DNA of 64,000 nt from JAJYIW01 sp963781665 (lineage in GTDB: Bacteria > Chloroflexota > Anaerolineae > Anaerolineales > Anaerolineaceae): NCBI GenBank assembly GCA_963781665.1, contig CAWAGA010000002.1:620001-684000 (forward strand), in the 5' to 3' direction. The notes beneath the pieces are model-generated. The model saw nothing but the letters and a program-made list of their open reading frames with translations, was not told the origin of the DNA and made no database searches. Positions 39,983 through 49,878 of the stretch are shown one piece after another. The position numbers and the translations under genes were made by a program. The stretch's first letter is position 1, and each line of letters opens with the position of its first letter.

Positions 39983-41668
39983 TTAGTGGGTTATATCGAA
40001 CGTGGCCAGGATCTGATCCAGGGCATCCAGATCAGCGTCTGAGGTAATCTTCACCTCGACGATAAAGAGGAACCCGGTGGGGTCGTTAATTGGCCGGCCA
40101 GCCAGGGAAACCACCATGTTTCCGTTAGAGCCGCAGCCAGTCCACAGATCGTATTTCCCTTCATAGACCGCATCGGAATAATCATAGGTGCCATCCAGGG
40201 TGCAGTCACTCTCGTACCAACCTCGGATTCCTGCGAGCAGTTGGACGTAACCGCCAATCTTGGCCAAATCCGCCGAGGCTGCAAAGAAGACGCCAGGCGT
40301 ATCATAACCGTTATTGTAACCAGCCAGGTCCGTAGAGGCGCTGATCGCAGCTGCACTGAAGCTGTACTGGCTGCCGTTATCCAGCGTCCAGGTGGCATCC
40401 CATGGAGATCCATCAACATCTGTCCACTCCGCCGGTACGTCAACCTGGATACTGCTGCTGTTATCAGTGACGGTGACATAGGACGCATAGGTTCCACTGG
40501 AGCTGTTTGCAGGGGCCTGATTACCAAGCTGCTGCTGGAAGAAATCGACTGCAACCGTCAGCTCGCGTCCATTCAGCTCGCCTTCCAGGATCTGGCCGCT
40601 CGACCAGCGCAGCACGTCAACCGAATAGGTGTCAGTTGGCATATGAGACCGCAGTATCTTGCAGTAGGTTTCCATGGTTCCATCAAGAGCCAGTACTTCA
40701 CCTTCCATTTGGGTGATGATATCGCCTGCCTCGATCCCAGCTTTGTCAGCTGGGGACCCCGATTTGACCGATGCTACCCAGATCCCGGAGATGTCCGAGC
40801 CATCAGGCAGCGTGCCGACCACGGCCTCACCGTTAACGCCAATTGAGGTCACGTTTGTTCCTGCTTCCAGGTCCTTGAGCACTTTGTCGGCTTCTGTTTT
40901 ACCGATGGCAAAGTATTGGTTGGCCTGGTTGCCAGCATAATTTACGCCGACCAGATTTCCATTACCATCGACCAATGGACCTCCGGAATTACCTGGGTTA
41001 AGCGTAGCGTCGTGGGTCAGCACGTTGTTAACCGAAGCCCAATTAGTCGCGCCAGGTACCGCAGTTTTGGAGATAATCCCCTGAGTCAATGAAAATTGCG
41101 GCTCTCCCAGCGGGAAACCGGCTGCGTAGACCTGCAGGCCGACATTTGGAGTGCCATCGCGCCACTGCAGGTAGGGGAAATTACTGCCGTCCACCTGGAT
41201 GACTGCCAGATCGGAGCATTCCGAAACTGCGACAACCCTGGCGTCATATTCCTTGGTCTGATCTCCTCCGACCCATATCCGCAGTAAGGCTGCGCCGGTT
41301 ACGACGTGGTTGTTAGTGATTGCCAGGCCGTCCGGACTGATGAAGAAGCCCGAGCCGCGCCCGGCTGCATTCAACATCAAGCCAACCTCAGGGTCGATGA
41401 ACGTTCCTTCGGCTTCGATTTGGATCGTTGCCGCCTGGACGCCATCCAAGGATGTCACCAGACCTGGAGAGGACGAAGATGGCCCGTTGGTAGGCTGAGT
41501 CTCTTGGGTCGGCTGCGTCACTTGTGTTGCAGCGGTGGTAGCGGTCACAATCTGGACTGGAACGTTTGTTGCAGTCGGTGAGGATCCTCCGGTCAGGCTG
41601 CACGCCAACGATACTGCCATTGCAAATATTAAAATAAAAGCAAAAGGTTTAACGATTGGTTTGTACAT
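39983..41668 (-). CDS. HtrA/DegP-like serine protease with PDZ domain, lipoprotein
   Basis: 561 residues. Signal peptide with lipobox 'AMAVSLACSLTG', a Thr/Gln/Pro linker, a trypsin-like domain (about 65-265) with the triad His in 'AITNNHVVTGA', Asp in 'ECSDLAVIQVD' and Ser in 'NPGNSGGPLVD', a PDZ domain (about 290-370, 'VKSGSPADKAGIEAGDIITQMEG'), and a C-terminal domain of ~170 residues of unknown type. Such proteases degrade or regulate misfolded envelope proteins. The extra C-terminal domain is not part of classical DegP. ATG at 41668 follows AGGAAGAG. Confidence 0.9.
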   Translation of the reverse strand: MYKPIVKPFAFILIFAMAVSLACSLTGGSSPTATNVPVQIVTATTAATQVTQPTQETQPTNGPSSSSPGLVTSLDGVQAATIQIEAEGTFIDPEVGLMLNAAGRGSGFFISPDGLAITNNHVVTGAALLRIWVGGDQTKEYDARVVAVSECSDLAVIQVDGSNFPYLQWRDGTPNVGLQVYAAGFPLGEPQFSLTQGIISKTAVPGATNWASVNNVLTHDATLNPGNSGGPLVDGNGNLVGVNYAGNQANQYFAIGKTEADKVLKDLEAGTNVTSIGVNGEAVVGTLPDGSDISGIWVASVKSGSPADKAGIEAGDIITQMEGEVLALDGTMETYCKILRSHMPTDTYSVDVLRWSSGQILEGELNGRELTVAVDFFQQQLGNQAPANSSSGTYASYVTVTDNSSSIQVDVPAEWTDVDGSPWDATWTLDNGSQYSFSAAAISASTDLAGYNNGYDTPGVFFAASADLAKIGGYVQLLAGIRGWYESDCTLDGTYDYSDAVYEGKYDLWTGCGSNGNMVVSLAGRPINDPTGFLFIVEVKITSDADLDALDQILATFDITH

Positions 41669-41861
41669 CTCTTCCTCCTAAGAATTATATTTGAAAGGGA
41701 TCACTTATAACCTTTAGAAAAAAAAAGGAGATGCTGTGTACGACGCATAAATGATAATTCAGCATACCCTGAAATAAAATTGGTCAACCGGCATCAGGCT
41801 CCCTTAATTTTATCTAAGTAAAAGTATAGCAGATATCCCTTTAAGAATCAATTAATATTTT

Positions 41862-41876
41862 GAGAGTGTTGAAAAA
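41862..41876 (+). repeat. Left terminal inverted repeat of the IS
   Basis: GAGAGTGTTGAAAAA; matches the complement of the right end at 13 of 15 positions. Confidence 0.75.
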
Positions 41877-41947
41877 CAAGTCTCGAATTGACCTTTTTGA
41901 CCGAATGTGATTCAATTGAACCATCTCAAAGAATCCAGGTGGCTGCG

Positions 41948-43060
41948 ATGGAAACGAAACGCTTTGTGGAAACTGACAATCATTCCTTCTATGGCGAATA
42001 TCTATATGACCAGATTATCCCGGCAGATCATTTTCTACGCAAACTGCGCCAATTGATCGATTGGAGCTACTTTACTGGAAAATTGATCCAACTCTATAAA
42101 GGTGAAGGGGTGGTAGGACGACCGCCGTTTGACCCTGCGTTGATGCTGAAGGTCGAACTGCTAGCCTATCTGTATGCTCTCTCCGAGCGCCAGGTAGAAG
42201 TGTACGTCAACGAGAACCTGCCAGCCAAGTTTTTCCTGGGATTAGCCGTGGATCAAAAGGCTCCGGATCATTCTACCCTGACCGTGTTTCGTGAGCGGTT
42301 ACTGGCACGGGGCAAGCTTAAAGTCTTTGAAGACATGTTAACCGCAATCGTGCAGCAAGCTGGCGAGAAAGGCATCCAATTTGGCACCATCCAGGTGATC
42401 GACAGCGTCCATTCCCTGGCTAACGTGAACACTGCCAAAGACAAAAAGCGCGAAGAGAAGGACAAAGGTCCCCATGACCCAGATGCACACTGGGGTGTCA
42501 AGCATAAGCGCAAGGTCAAGGATGAGCAGGGAAAGGAGATCGAACAAACCGAGTACTTCTTTGGTTATAAGGCGCATGTCTCCTTGAACGCTCAGGCGGG
42601 GATAATCACCAGCCTGGAACCCACCTCAGGCGAAGCTGCGGACGGAAAACATTTTTGCAACCTGGTCAATCATGACCTGGCTCAAAAGCTGCCGGTCAAA
42701 ATCTACACCGCTGACAAAGCCTATGACGACGGCGATAACCACCTCAATCTGGAACTCAACGGATTATATTCCGCCATCCGGTTGAAAAAGACCCGTACCC
42801 AGAAAAAAGATGACAACAAGCAGGTCTGGTTGGACCTGGAAGCTACACCCCAGTATCAGAATGGATTGAAAGAGCGCTATACCATCGAACGCAAATTTGG
42901 CGAAGGCAAACAGAGCCATGGCCTGGGTCGGTGTCGCTATCTGGGACGGCTGGGATTTGGGGTGCAGGCATTCCTGACCGCCATCACCCTCAACCTCAAG
43001 CGGATGGTCAAACTCTTGACTGGAGTGGGTTTCAAGACCCCCAGTGTGGTGGTGGCTTAA
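41948..43060 (+). CDS. IS transposase, DDE type
   Basis: 370 residues from ATG 41948; an upstream extension of 20 codons in the same frame is possible. N-terminal domain 'VGRPPFDPALMLKVELLAYLYALSERQVEVYVNENLPAKFFLGL' and 'PDHSTLTVFRERL' mark the IS5/IS1182 type. The DDE residues are visible: Asp in 'IQVIDSVHSL', Asp in 'KIYTADKAYDDGDNH', and Glu in 'RYTIERKFGEGKQSHGLGRCRYLG'. The enzyme cuts and joins the element's ends. Confidence 0.9.
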   Translation: METKRFVETDNHSFYGEYLYDQIIPADHFLRKLRQLIDWSYFTGKLIQLYKGEGVVGRPPFDPALMLKVELLAYLYALSERQVEVYVNENLPAKFFLGLAVDQKAPDHSTLTVFRERLLARGKLKVFEDMLTAIVQQAGEKGIQFGTIQVIDSVHSLANVNTAKDKKREEKDKGPHDPDAHWGVKHKRKVKDEQGKEIEQTEYFFGYKAHVSLNAQAGIITSLEPTSGEAADGKHFCNLVNHDLAQKLPVKIYTADKAYDDGDNHLNLELNGLYSAIRLKKTRTQKKDDNKQVWLDLEATPQYQNGLKERYTIERKFGEGKQSHGLGRCRYLGRLGFGVQAFLTAITLNLKRMVKLLTGVGFKTPSVVVA

Positions 43061-43201
43061 CCCAGGATGAATTGTCCCTCTGGGCAGAAAGGAGGCCCAT
43101 AGAAAGGGAAAAAGATCAATTTTGAGTTGTCAAGGTGCATTTTAGATCAATTCTCTGGCGAATAATGATGCAAAAAGCCAGTTCAGTCAAGAAATTATTA
43201 A

Positions 43202-43216
43202 TTTTTCGACACCCTC
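43202..43216 (-). repeat. Right terminal inverted repeat of the IS
   Basis: TTTTTCGACACCCTC, the complement of GAGGGTGTCGAAAAA; directly followed by ATTTT. Confidence 0.75.
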
Positions 43217-43400
43217 ATTTTTTGACCTAACAATATTGTTAATCCTGCTGCAAAGCTCGCTTTCTGGCTTATCTTCACCCACCCGGCTGCTGGAAACCTT
43301 AATATTTCATTAGATTCTTGCTATCCTCCTTGAATCCGGCGTATACTTGATCGTTGGTTACATTGCTATGGTTTTTAAAAGTTAAGGTATTGATAGTGGA
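43217..43400. other. Gap between the IS and the PIG-L gene
   Basis: AT-rich; contains no gene that I can support. With the IS right end (43061-43216) it makes a 340-base stretch without coding sequence. The PIG-L promoter should lie here but no clear hexamer pair stands out. Confidence 0.35.
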
Positions 43401-44292
43401 ATGAGATCAGCATTGGAAAAAATTGAATTAAAGAATAACGAGTCGCCCGTGTTATTGGCTGTATTAGCCCATCCGGATGACGAAACTTTTGGCACCGGTG
43501 GTACCCTGGCGTTATACGCCCGACGCGGCGTCCAGGTTTATCTGGTCTGTGCTACCCGCGGTGAAGTGGGTGAAATGGATCCACAGTATATGGAAGGCTT
43601 TGCATCGGTCGCCGATCGCCGTGAGTTCGAGCTGCGCTGCGCGGCCGAGAAACTCGGCCTTGCCGGTGTTTTCTTCCTTGGCTACCGCGAACTCGGGTAT
43701 GCCCGGCTCAGAGGACAATTCTAATCCTTATGCCCTGGCAGCTACACCGATCGACGAGGTAGTAAGCGAGATCGTGTATTTCATTCGAAAACTACATCCT
43801 CAGGTCGTGCTCACGTTTGACCCGATCGGTGGATATCGCCATCCCGACCATATCGCCATCCACAAGGCCACCGTCAAGGCTTTCGAAGCTGCCGGAAATC
43901 CAAAAGCCTATCCTGATTTAGACCACCTGAGGCCATTCACTCCCCAAAAGCTCTACTTTTCGACCATTCCCCGCACGTTCTTGCGAGCCGGTGTGTTTTT
44001 ACTGCGGCTGACGGGAAAGGATCCGAGTCATTTTGGGGTGAATAAAGACGTCGACCTGGTCTCGATCGCCGAGGTTAGTTTCCCGACCAACGCTCGAATC
44101 AACTATTCAGCTGTTGGCGAAATCCGGGATGCAGCCGCTGGCTGTCATGAAAGCCAGGGGGGACGCCAGATGGTCCGAGGTGTGCAGGGTCGCCTGAATA
44201 AGATCTTCCGCAGCGGCGAAACCTTCATGCGGGCTTACCCCCAGCCCAGGAAAGGAGAACGGCTGGAAAGGGATTTATTCGCCGGGGTTTAA
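43401..44292 (+). CDS. PIG-L-family deacetylase, frameshifted
   Basis: The N-terminal frame has the zinc motif 'LAVLAHPDDETFGTGGTLALYARRG' and 'LVCATRGEVGEMD', and breaks off after 'FFLGYRE'. The second frame resumes with 'SGMPGSEDNSNPYALAATPIDEVVSEIVYFIRKLHPQVVLTFDPIGGYRHPDHIAIHKA', which includes the HPDH metal/catalytic motif. Deleting one A from the AA at 43690-43691 gives 'GYRDSGMPGSEDN', the family consensus, and a continuous ~296-residue protein. Members deacetylate GlcNAc-type sugars, as in mycothiol or bacillithiol synthesis; the substrate is unknown here. Confidence 0.83.
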
Positions 44293-44349
44293 CCGGCAAC
44301 CACTTCATCATCGTTCAGGCAGCACATTCCACCCTTCAAAGGGCATTCA

Positions 44350-46053
44350 ATGACATCCAGGCCAGAACTCGATCGAGCCATACAGGAATTACAAAACCAA
44401 AAAGGCCGCTGGGTCAGTCTACCGGCTCAAGATAAGCTGCATCTACTGGAAGAGACCCGCGAAAACCTTATTCAGTCTGGCCACCTGGTGGTTGATGCCT
44501 GCGTCCAGGGCAAACACATCGATCCTGGTTCTCCCTGGGTAGGTGAAGAATGGATTTTAGGCCCCTGGTCATTAGCCGAGAGTCTCAATGGTTACATCAA
44601 AACTATTAAAACGCTGTTATCTGGACATCTGGCGGGAATTAACCGGATATCAACCCGCTCTAATGGCCAGGTGGTCGCACAGGTCTTTCCCAATTCGATT
44701 TACGACCGCCTGATCCTCAGCGGCTTTCGTGCAGAAGTATGGATGCAGGCCGATATCACTCCTGCGAATCTGAAAGACAACACTGCCACCCTGTATCGCC
44801 AGAATGGGCATGTAGGGAAAGTTGCCCTGGTGCTGGCTTCTGGGAATGTCAGTGCAATTCCTCCCCTCGACGCCCTCTACCGGCTCTTTGCCTTAGGCCA
44901 TGTTGTCATCCTTAAGATGAATCCGATTAACGATTATCTCGGCCCGGTGTTCGAAACTATTTTCCAACCCTTTATTTACGGCGGCTTCTTGCGGTTTGTT
45001 TACGGCGGAGCAGATGTAGGCGAGTACCTCTCCCACCATCCTGGCGTTGATGAAATCCATATTACCGGTAATGCCCATACTCACGACCTGATCGTTTTTG
45101 GCTCTGGCCCCGAGGGTCAAGAGCGGAAACGCAATAATACGCCAGCCCTGAATAAACCAGTGACTAGCGAGCTCAACTGCGTTTGCCCCACAATCATCGT
45201 TCCCGGTCGCTGGAACCAGGCGGACATCCGTTTCCAGGCTGAAAACGTCGTCACCATGAAACTGAACAACACCGGTTTTAACTGTGCTTCGATGCAGGTC
45301 TTGATCTTACCGGCAAAATGGCCCCAGCGCGCCGAATTTCTGAATGCGGTACGCTCGGTTATCACCGGTTTGCCCCATCGAGATGCATATTTTCCTGGTG
45401 CAGCTCAACGCCAGAAAGCAGCTTTGGAAGCTTATCCTGGCGCTGAAACCTTCGGCGGAGATGTGCCGTATACCCTCATCACTGGCCTGGATGCCAATTA
45501 CAGCAATGATTACTGTTATACGCACGAATTTTTCGGGCCGGTTATGTCTCAGGTCGATATCGACGGGGATGACACTGCTGCTTACCTGAAAAATGCGGTC
45601 GATTTTTGTAATGTGCGCTTGTTCGGCACCCTGGGCGCCACCCTCATTGCCCACCCTACCACCCTCAAAAAATTCGACTCTGATATTGCGGAAGCTATCT
45701 CCGCATTACGCTATGGATCGATTGGCATCAATGTATGGCATGCCATGGCATTTTTGATGGGCCAAACCACCTGGGGCGCTTACCCCGGACAGACTTACGC
45801 CGACATCCAGAGCGGGATTGGCGTCGTACGGAATACATTTCTTTTTGAAAAGCCCCAGAAGTCGGTTAACTATGGCCCATTCTTTCCATTTCCTCGGGGG
45901 TTAGCCCATGGCAGTTTTAGCATTCTGCCCAAGCCCCCCTGGTTTATTACCAATCGAACTGCCCACATAACGATGGAAAAAATGGCCCGGTTCGCAGCCA
46001 AACCGGGTATCCGCCAGCTTCCAGGTATTTTTTTTGCTGCCTTGAAAGGCTGA
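44350..46053 (+). CDS. Aldehyde dehydrogenase-family protein
   Basis: 567 residues. The NAD(P)-binding region includes 'GKVALVLASGNVSAIPPLDALYRLFALGHVVILKMNPIND', and 'VDEIHITGNAHTHDLIVFG' follows; the catalytic Cys is in 'NTGFNCASMQVLIL' (about residue 312) and 'YTHEFFGPVMSQVDI' is the usual C-terminal motif. It is longer than typical ALDHs (~480-500 residues) and more like the poorly studied long relatives of acyl-CoA/aldehyde dehydrogenases. Substrate is unknown. It begins 57 bases after the PIG-L gene on the same strand, and a strong terminator follows. Confidence 0.82.
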   Translation: MTSRPELDRAIQELQNQKGRWVSLPAQDKLHLLEETRENLIQSGHLVVDACVQGKHIDPGSPWVGEEWILGPWSLAESLNGYIKTIKTLLSGHLAGINRISTRSNGQVVAQVFPNSIYDRLILSGFRAEVWMQADITPANLKDNTATLYRQNGHVGKVALVLASGNVSAIPPLDALYRLFALGHVVILKMNPINDYLGPVFETIFQPFIYGGFLRFVYGGADVGEYLSHHPGVDEIHITGNAHTHDLIVFGSGPEGQERKRNNTPALNKPVTSELNCVCPTIIVPGRWNQADIRFQAENVVTMKLNNTGFNCASMQVLILPAKWPQRAEFLNAVRSVITGLPHRDAYFPGAAQRQKAALEAYPGAETFGGDVPYTLITGLDANYSNDYCYTHEFFGPVMSQVDIDGDDTAAYLKNAVDFCNVRLFGTLGATLIAHPTTLKKFDSDIAEAISALRYGSIGINVWHAMAFLMGQTTWGAYPGQTYADIQSGIGVVRNTFLFEKPQKSVNYGPFFPFPRGLAHGSFSILPKPPWFITNRTAHITMEKMARFAAKPGIRQLPGIFFAALKG

Positions 46054-46062
46054 TAGAGAAAA

Positions 46063-46095
46063 AGAACCCCGGTTCCAGCAAGAAACCGGGGTTCT
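46063..46095. terminator. Bidirectional terminator between ALDH and ClpB genes
   Basis: AGAACCCCGGTT (46063-46074) and AACCGGGGTTCT (46084-46095) form a perfect 12-bp stem with a nine-base loop, with A-run before and TTTATTT after, so it can act on both convergent genes. Confidence 0.85.
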
Positions 46096-46119
46096 TTTAT
46101 TTAACAACACATGCCAATT

Positions 46120-48729
46120 TTAAGAGACCGGTTCGGCCTGAACCATTGGCGTAAAGGTCAACCCATCCACTCCTCTGTCCACGTGCACCAGTTCGCCATC
46201 GTGGAATTCGCCGCTCAACAGCCTGATTGCCAGGGGGTCTTGCACCTCGCGCTGGATGGTGCGCTTTAACGGTCTTGCGCCGTAATCCGGGTCGTAACCT
46301 ACATCTGCCAGGTAAGTCCGGGCCGCGTCACTTACATCCAGGCGGATGCTGCGCTCGGCCAGCAGTGCTTCAACCCGGTGCAGTTGGATGTCTACGATGG
46401 CCGTTAGTTGCTCGCGGGTCAGCGGGTAGAACACCACAATCTCATCGATCCGGTTGAGGAACTCCGGCCTGAAGTGGGCTTGCAGCAGGCGGGTCACCTT
46501 ATCCCGGGTGCTGTCTTTGCTCGCCAGGTCTAACTTTGCATTGCTCATCCACAGCTCATTCCCCAGGTTGCTGGTCATAATCACCACCGTATTGCGGAAG
46601 TCGACTGTCCGGCCCTGTCCATCCGTCAAACGGCCGTCGTCCAGCAGCTGCAGCAGCACGTTGAAGACCTCAGTGTGCGCTTTTTCGATCTCGTCGAACA
46701 GCACCACGCTGTATGGGCGCCGTCTGACCGATTCGGTCAGCTGGCCTCCTTCTTCATAGCCGACATAGCCGGGAGGGGCCCCGATCAGCCGGCTGACAGT
46801 GTGCTTTTCCTGGTATTCGCTCATGTCGATTCGCACCATGGCGCGTTCGTCGTCGAAGAGGAATTCAGCCAGAGCCCGCGCCAGCTCAGTCTTACCGACC
46901 CCGGTTGGACCCAAAAAGATGAAAGATCCGATCGGGCGGTTGGGGTCTTGTAAACCGGCGCGCGCTCTTCGCACCGCATTGGCGACCACCCGCAAGGCGT
47001 CGTCTTGCCCGACTACCCGCTGGCGCAGCCGTTCTTCCATGTGCAGCAGTTTTTGCATCTCCCCTTCCAGTAGCCGGGCGACCGGGATGCCTGTCCAGCG
47101 AGCCACGACCTCGGCAATTTCCTCAGCATCAACTTCTTCCTTTAAAAGAGCGCCTTCGGTCTGGATTTTCTTCAGATGTTCTTCGGTTTCCACCATTTTC
47201 TTGCTAAGTTCGGGCAGCGTGCCGTAGCGCAGCCGGGCTGCCTTTTCAAGGTTCGCCTGACGTTCGGCCTGTTCGATCTCAACCTGAGCCTGTTCGATCT
47301 TTTCTTTAACATCTCTCAGCTCAGAAATCGCCGATTTCTCGGTTTGCCAGCGGGTGCTCAATTGGGTCGATTTTTCCCGCAGATCGGCCAGGTCTTTCTC
47401 CAGCCGCGACAGCCGCTCTTGAGAGGCTTTATCGTGCTCTTTCTGCAGCGCCTGGCGCTCGATCTCGAGCTGCATGATCTGGCGGTCCACCACATCCAGA
47501 TCCTGGGGTTTCGAATCGATTTCGGTTCGTAAGCGGGCCGCCGATTCATCAATCAGGTCGATGGCTTTATCCGGCAAATGGCGGTCGGCAATGTATCGAT
47601 TCGACAGGGTAGCCGCGGCGATAACCGCCGGGTCGGTGATGCGCACTCCATGATGCACTTCGTAACGCTGCTTGAGCCCTCTCAGGATGCTGATCGTATC
47701 CTCGACTGAAGGTTCAGAGACCACCACCGGCTGGAAGCGCCGTTCCAGGGCCGGGTCTTTTTCGACGTATTTGCGGTACTCATCCAGGGTGGTTGCCCCG
47801 ATCATGTGCAGTTCGCCCCGCGCCAGCATCGGCTTGAGCATATTGCCGGCATCCATAGCCCCTTCGGCAGCGCCGGCTCCAACCACTGTATGCATTTCGT
47901 CGATAAACAGAACGATATTGCCCGAGGATTCGGTGATCTCCTTCAAGACGGCTTTGAGCCGCTCTTCGAATTCACCCCGGTACTTGGCTCCGGCAATTAG
48001 CGCTCCCATGTCGAGCTGGATCAGGCGTTTATGCTTCAAACCTTCGGGCACGTCGCCATTTACCATCCGCTGCGCCAAACCTTCGACGATGGCGGTTTTT
48101 CCGACCCCAGGTTCGCCGATCAAGGCAGGGTTATTCTTGGTGCGTCGCGAAAGGATCTGCACCACCCGGCGGATTTCTTCATCTCTTCCAATCACCGGGT
48201 CCATCTTCCCCTGCCTGGCCAGGGCCGTCAGATCGCGGCCGTATTTCTCCAGAGCCTGGTAGGTATCTTCCGGGTTTTGGGACGTCACCCGCTGCGTGCC
48301 GCGGATGGTTGCCAGCGCTTTCAAGATAGCGTCCTTGGTCAGGCCAAACTGCCCTAACCGTTTCCCTTCAACGCTGTCTGTCAGTCCCAGCAAAAGGTGC
48401 TCGGTCGATGTGTATTCATCCTGCATCCCTTTGGCGTAGCGTTCTGCCGCAGCCAGCAAGTCGGCGGCCGGCCGTGATAGGTTTGCCTGCCCGTTCCCAC
48501 TGCCATACACTTTAGGCCGGTTATCGAGCTCATGCTGCACTTCATCCCGCAGCGCGGCTGCACTTCCGGCAACTCTTGTGACAATTGCAGGGACGACCCC
48601 TTCTTCTTGGGTTAATAATGCGAGAAGCAGGTGGGCCGGATCGATCGTCTGGTGGTTAAGTTCCTGGGCCAACTGCTGTGACTGCATGATAGCTTCTTGT
48701 GCTTTTTGCGTGTATTTATCAAGGTTCAT
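46120..48729 (-). CDS. clpB: ClpB disaggregase
   Basis: 869 residues from ATG 48729 (GGAG eight bases upstream; an in-frame extension of 10 codons is unlikely). Clp-N double repeat ('MNLDKYTQKAQEAIMQSQQLAQ'), first AAA+ with Walker A 'GEPGVGKTA' and Walker B 'LFIDEMHTVVGAG', the long coiled middle domain (about 400-530), and second AAA+ with 'GPTGVGKTE' and 'VLFDEIEKAH'. The middle domain length marks it as ClpB, which works with DnaK to pull proteins from aggregates, rather than ClpC or ClpA. Heat-shock control is expected but no CIRCE or HAIR element was found upstream. Confidence 0.95.
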   Translation of the reverse strand: MNLDKYTQKAQEAIMQSQQLAQELNHQTIDPAHLLLALLTQEEGVVPAIVTRVAGSAAALRDEVQHELDNRPKVYGSGNGQANLSRPAADLLAAAERYAKGMQDEYTSTEHLLLGLTDSVEGKRLGQFGLTKDAILKALATIRGTQRVTSQNPEDTYQALEKYGRDLTALARQGKMDPVIGRDEEIRRVVQILSRRTKNNPALIGEPGVGKTAIVEGLAQRMVNGDVPEGLKHKRLIQLDMGALIAGAKYRGEFEERLKAVLKEITESSGNIVLFIDEMHTVVGAGAAEGAMDAGNMLKPMLARGELHMIGATTLDEYRKYVEKDPALERRFQPVVVSEPSVEDTISILRGLKQRYEVHHGVRITDPAVIAAATLSNRYIADRHLPDKAIDLIDESAARLRTEIDSKPQDLDVVDRQIMQLEIERQALQKEHDKASQERLSRLEKDLADLREKSTQLSTRWQTEKSAISELRDVKEKIEQAQVEIEQAERQANLEKAARLRYGTLPELSKKMVETEEHLKKIQTEGALLKEEVDAEEIAEVVARWTGIPVARLLEGEMQKLLHMEERLRQRVVGQDDALRVVANAVRRARAGLQDPNRPIGSFIFLGPTGVGKTELARALAEFLFDDERAMVRIDMSEYQEKHTVSRLIGAPPGYVGYEEGGQLTESVRRRPYSVVLFDEIEKAHTEVFNVLLQLLDDGRLTDGQGRTVDFRNTVVIMTSNLGNELWMSNAKLDLASKDSTRDKVTRLLQAHFRPEFLNRIDEIVVFYPLTREQLTAIVDIQLHRVEALLAERSIRLDVSDAARTYLADVGYDPDYGARPLKRTIQREVQDPLAIRLLSGEFHDGELVHVDRGVDGLTFTPMVQAEPVS

Positions 48730-48987
48730 AGTAAAACTCCGTGAGTGGAGATAAGTCAATTCATATATCCGTTAATCAACGATAGGGCAGGCAGGCATTT
48801 GATGTTCGCTATCGGGCAATTAAATCAGCCTCTCCCCAGGGTTTTGCTAAATGAAAACTCTGATGGCCAAACCACCTGAGTGCTCGAGACCTGATTACCG
48901 TATTATTCTATAAACTTACCCTCCAATTATACAAAGAATATTAATCCCATATTAGAAATCTGTCTGAGGATTGCTTTTTGCAGCTTT

Positions 48988-49737
48988 ATGGCTTATTATC
49001 CCGAAATGGCAATGAAATGCGAAATCCACCGCCTGGGAATGGTCGATTATGAAAACGCATGGCAGCTTCAAGAAAAGCTCGCCGCCCAGGTTGCCTGCGG
49101 TGAAGCTCCTCCACAGTTGCTGCTTTTGGAGCATCCCCACACCTACACGCTTGGACGACGCGCCAGTCCTGAAAACTTGCTTTGGAATCAGGCTGAGCTC
49201 GAAAATCGCGGTGTGAGCGTTCATGAGGTCGACCGCGGCGGCGACATCACTTACCATGGCCCGGGTCAGTTGGTCTGCTACCCAATTTTACCTCTGGCTA
49301 CTCCGGGTTGGCAGGGCGAACGGCTGCCCCAGGCTGATTTCATCGGCTACCTGCGTGATCTCGAGAAAACTATCATCCTCGCCCTTACCCATTGGGGGAT
49401 TGTCGCTGGGCAAGTTAAGGGGAAGACTGGTGTCTGGGTCCAACCCGATATGGCCTCACGCTGCCCTCGCTGCGACCCCGAAAAGCTCAAAGCGCCGGCT
49501 AAGATCGCATCCATCGGCGTCAAAATCGACGTTCATGGCGTTTCCCGTCACGGCTTCGCTCTAAACGTCGATCCGGATCCGGTTTACTGGCAAGGGATTA
49601 TTCCCTGCGGCTTAACCGGCGTGACGATGATCAGCCTGGCCGACCTGCTTGGAGAAGCTCCACCGATGTCTGCAGTTATGGATGAGGTTATTAAAGCCTT
49701 TATGGTCGTTTTTGGATTTGAGAATAATGTACTTTGA
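48988..49737 (+). CDS. lipB: Octanoyltransferase LipB
   Basis: 249 residues. Hallmarks: 'LLLEHPHTYTLGRRA', 'VDRGGDITYHGPGQLVCYPIL', the active-site Lys in 'AKIASIGVKIDVHGVSRHGFALNV' and the catalytic Cys in 'GIIPCGLTGVTMISL'. It moves octanoyl from acyl carrier protein to lipoyl domains, the first step of lipoate synthesis. A short insert with a CPRC pair lies between 'GVWV' and the active-site Lys segment. LipA is not adjacent. Start choice is uncertain: ATG at 48988, 49006 or 49012, none with a strong ribosome site. Confidence 0.93.
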   Translation: MAYYPEMAMKCEIHRLGMVDYENAWQLQEKLAAQVACGEAPPQLLLLEHPHTYTLGRRASPENLLWNQAELENRGVSVHEVDRGGDITYHGPGQLVCYPILPLATPGWQGERLPQADFIGYLRDLEKTIILALTHWGIVAGQVKGKTGVWVQPDMASRCPRCDPEKLKAPAKIASIGVKIDVHGVSRHGFALNVDPDPVYWQGIIPCGLTGVTMISLADLLGEAPPMSAVMDEVIKAFMVVFGFENNVL

Positions 49738-49878
49738 GTGAATCATCATGATCTGACGAATTCTTATTTGACAGGTTGATCGTTTCCCATTAAACTTTAC
49801 ATGGTCAGTTATCTTGAACAAAATAATAACAGCAGCCGGTTTTGAATACTGGCAGCTTGAAACGAATCAGGAGGCGAT

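Larger units (their letters stand above)
41862..43216 (+). mobile_element. Complete insertion sequence, IS5/IS1182-like
   Basis: A 1355-bp element bounded by imperfect 15-bp inverted repeats (GAGAGTGTTGAAAAA on the left, GAGGGTGTCGAAAAA as the complement of the right end; 13 of 15 match) and carrying one transposase gene. ATTTT lies directly outside both ends (41857-41861 and 43217-43221) and may be the target duplication, although the site is AT-rich. The reading frame is intact, which suggests a recent insertion between the protease and PIG-L genes. Confidence 0.82.

Noticed and set aside
48730..48987. CIRCE or HAIR heat-shock operator before clpB
   Set aside because: Only partial matches (GAGTGCTCGAG, an imperfect AGGGTTTTG/GAAAACTCT dyad near 48840); no full consensus.
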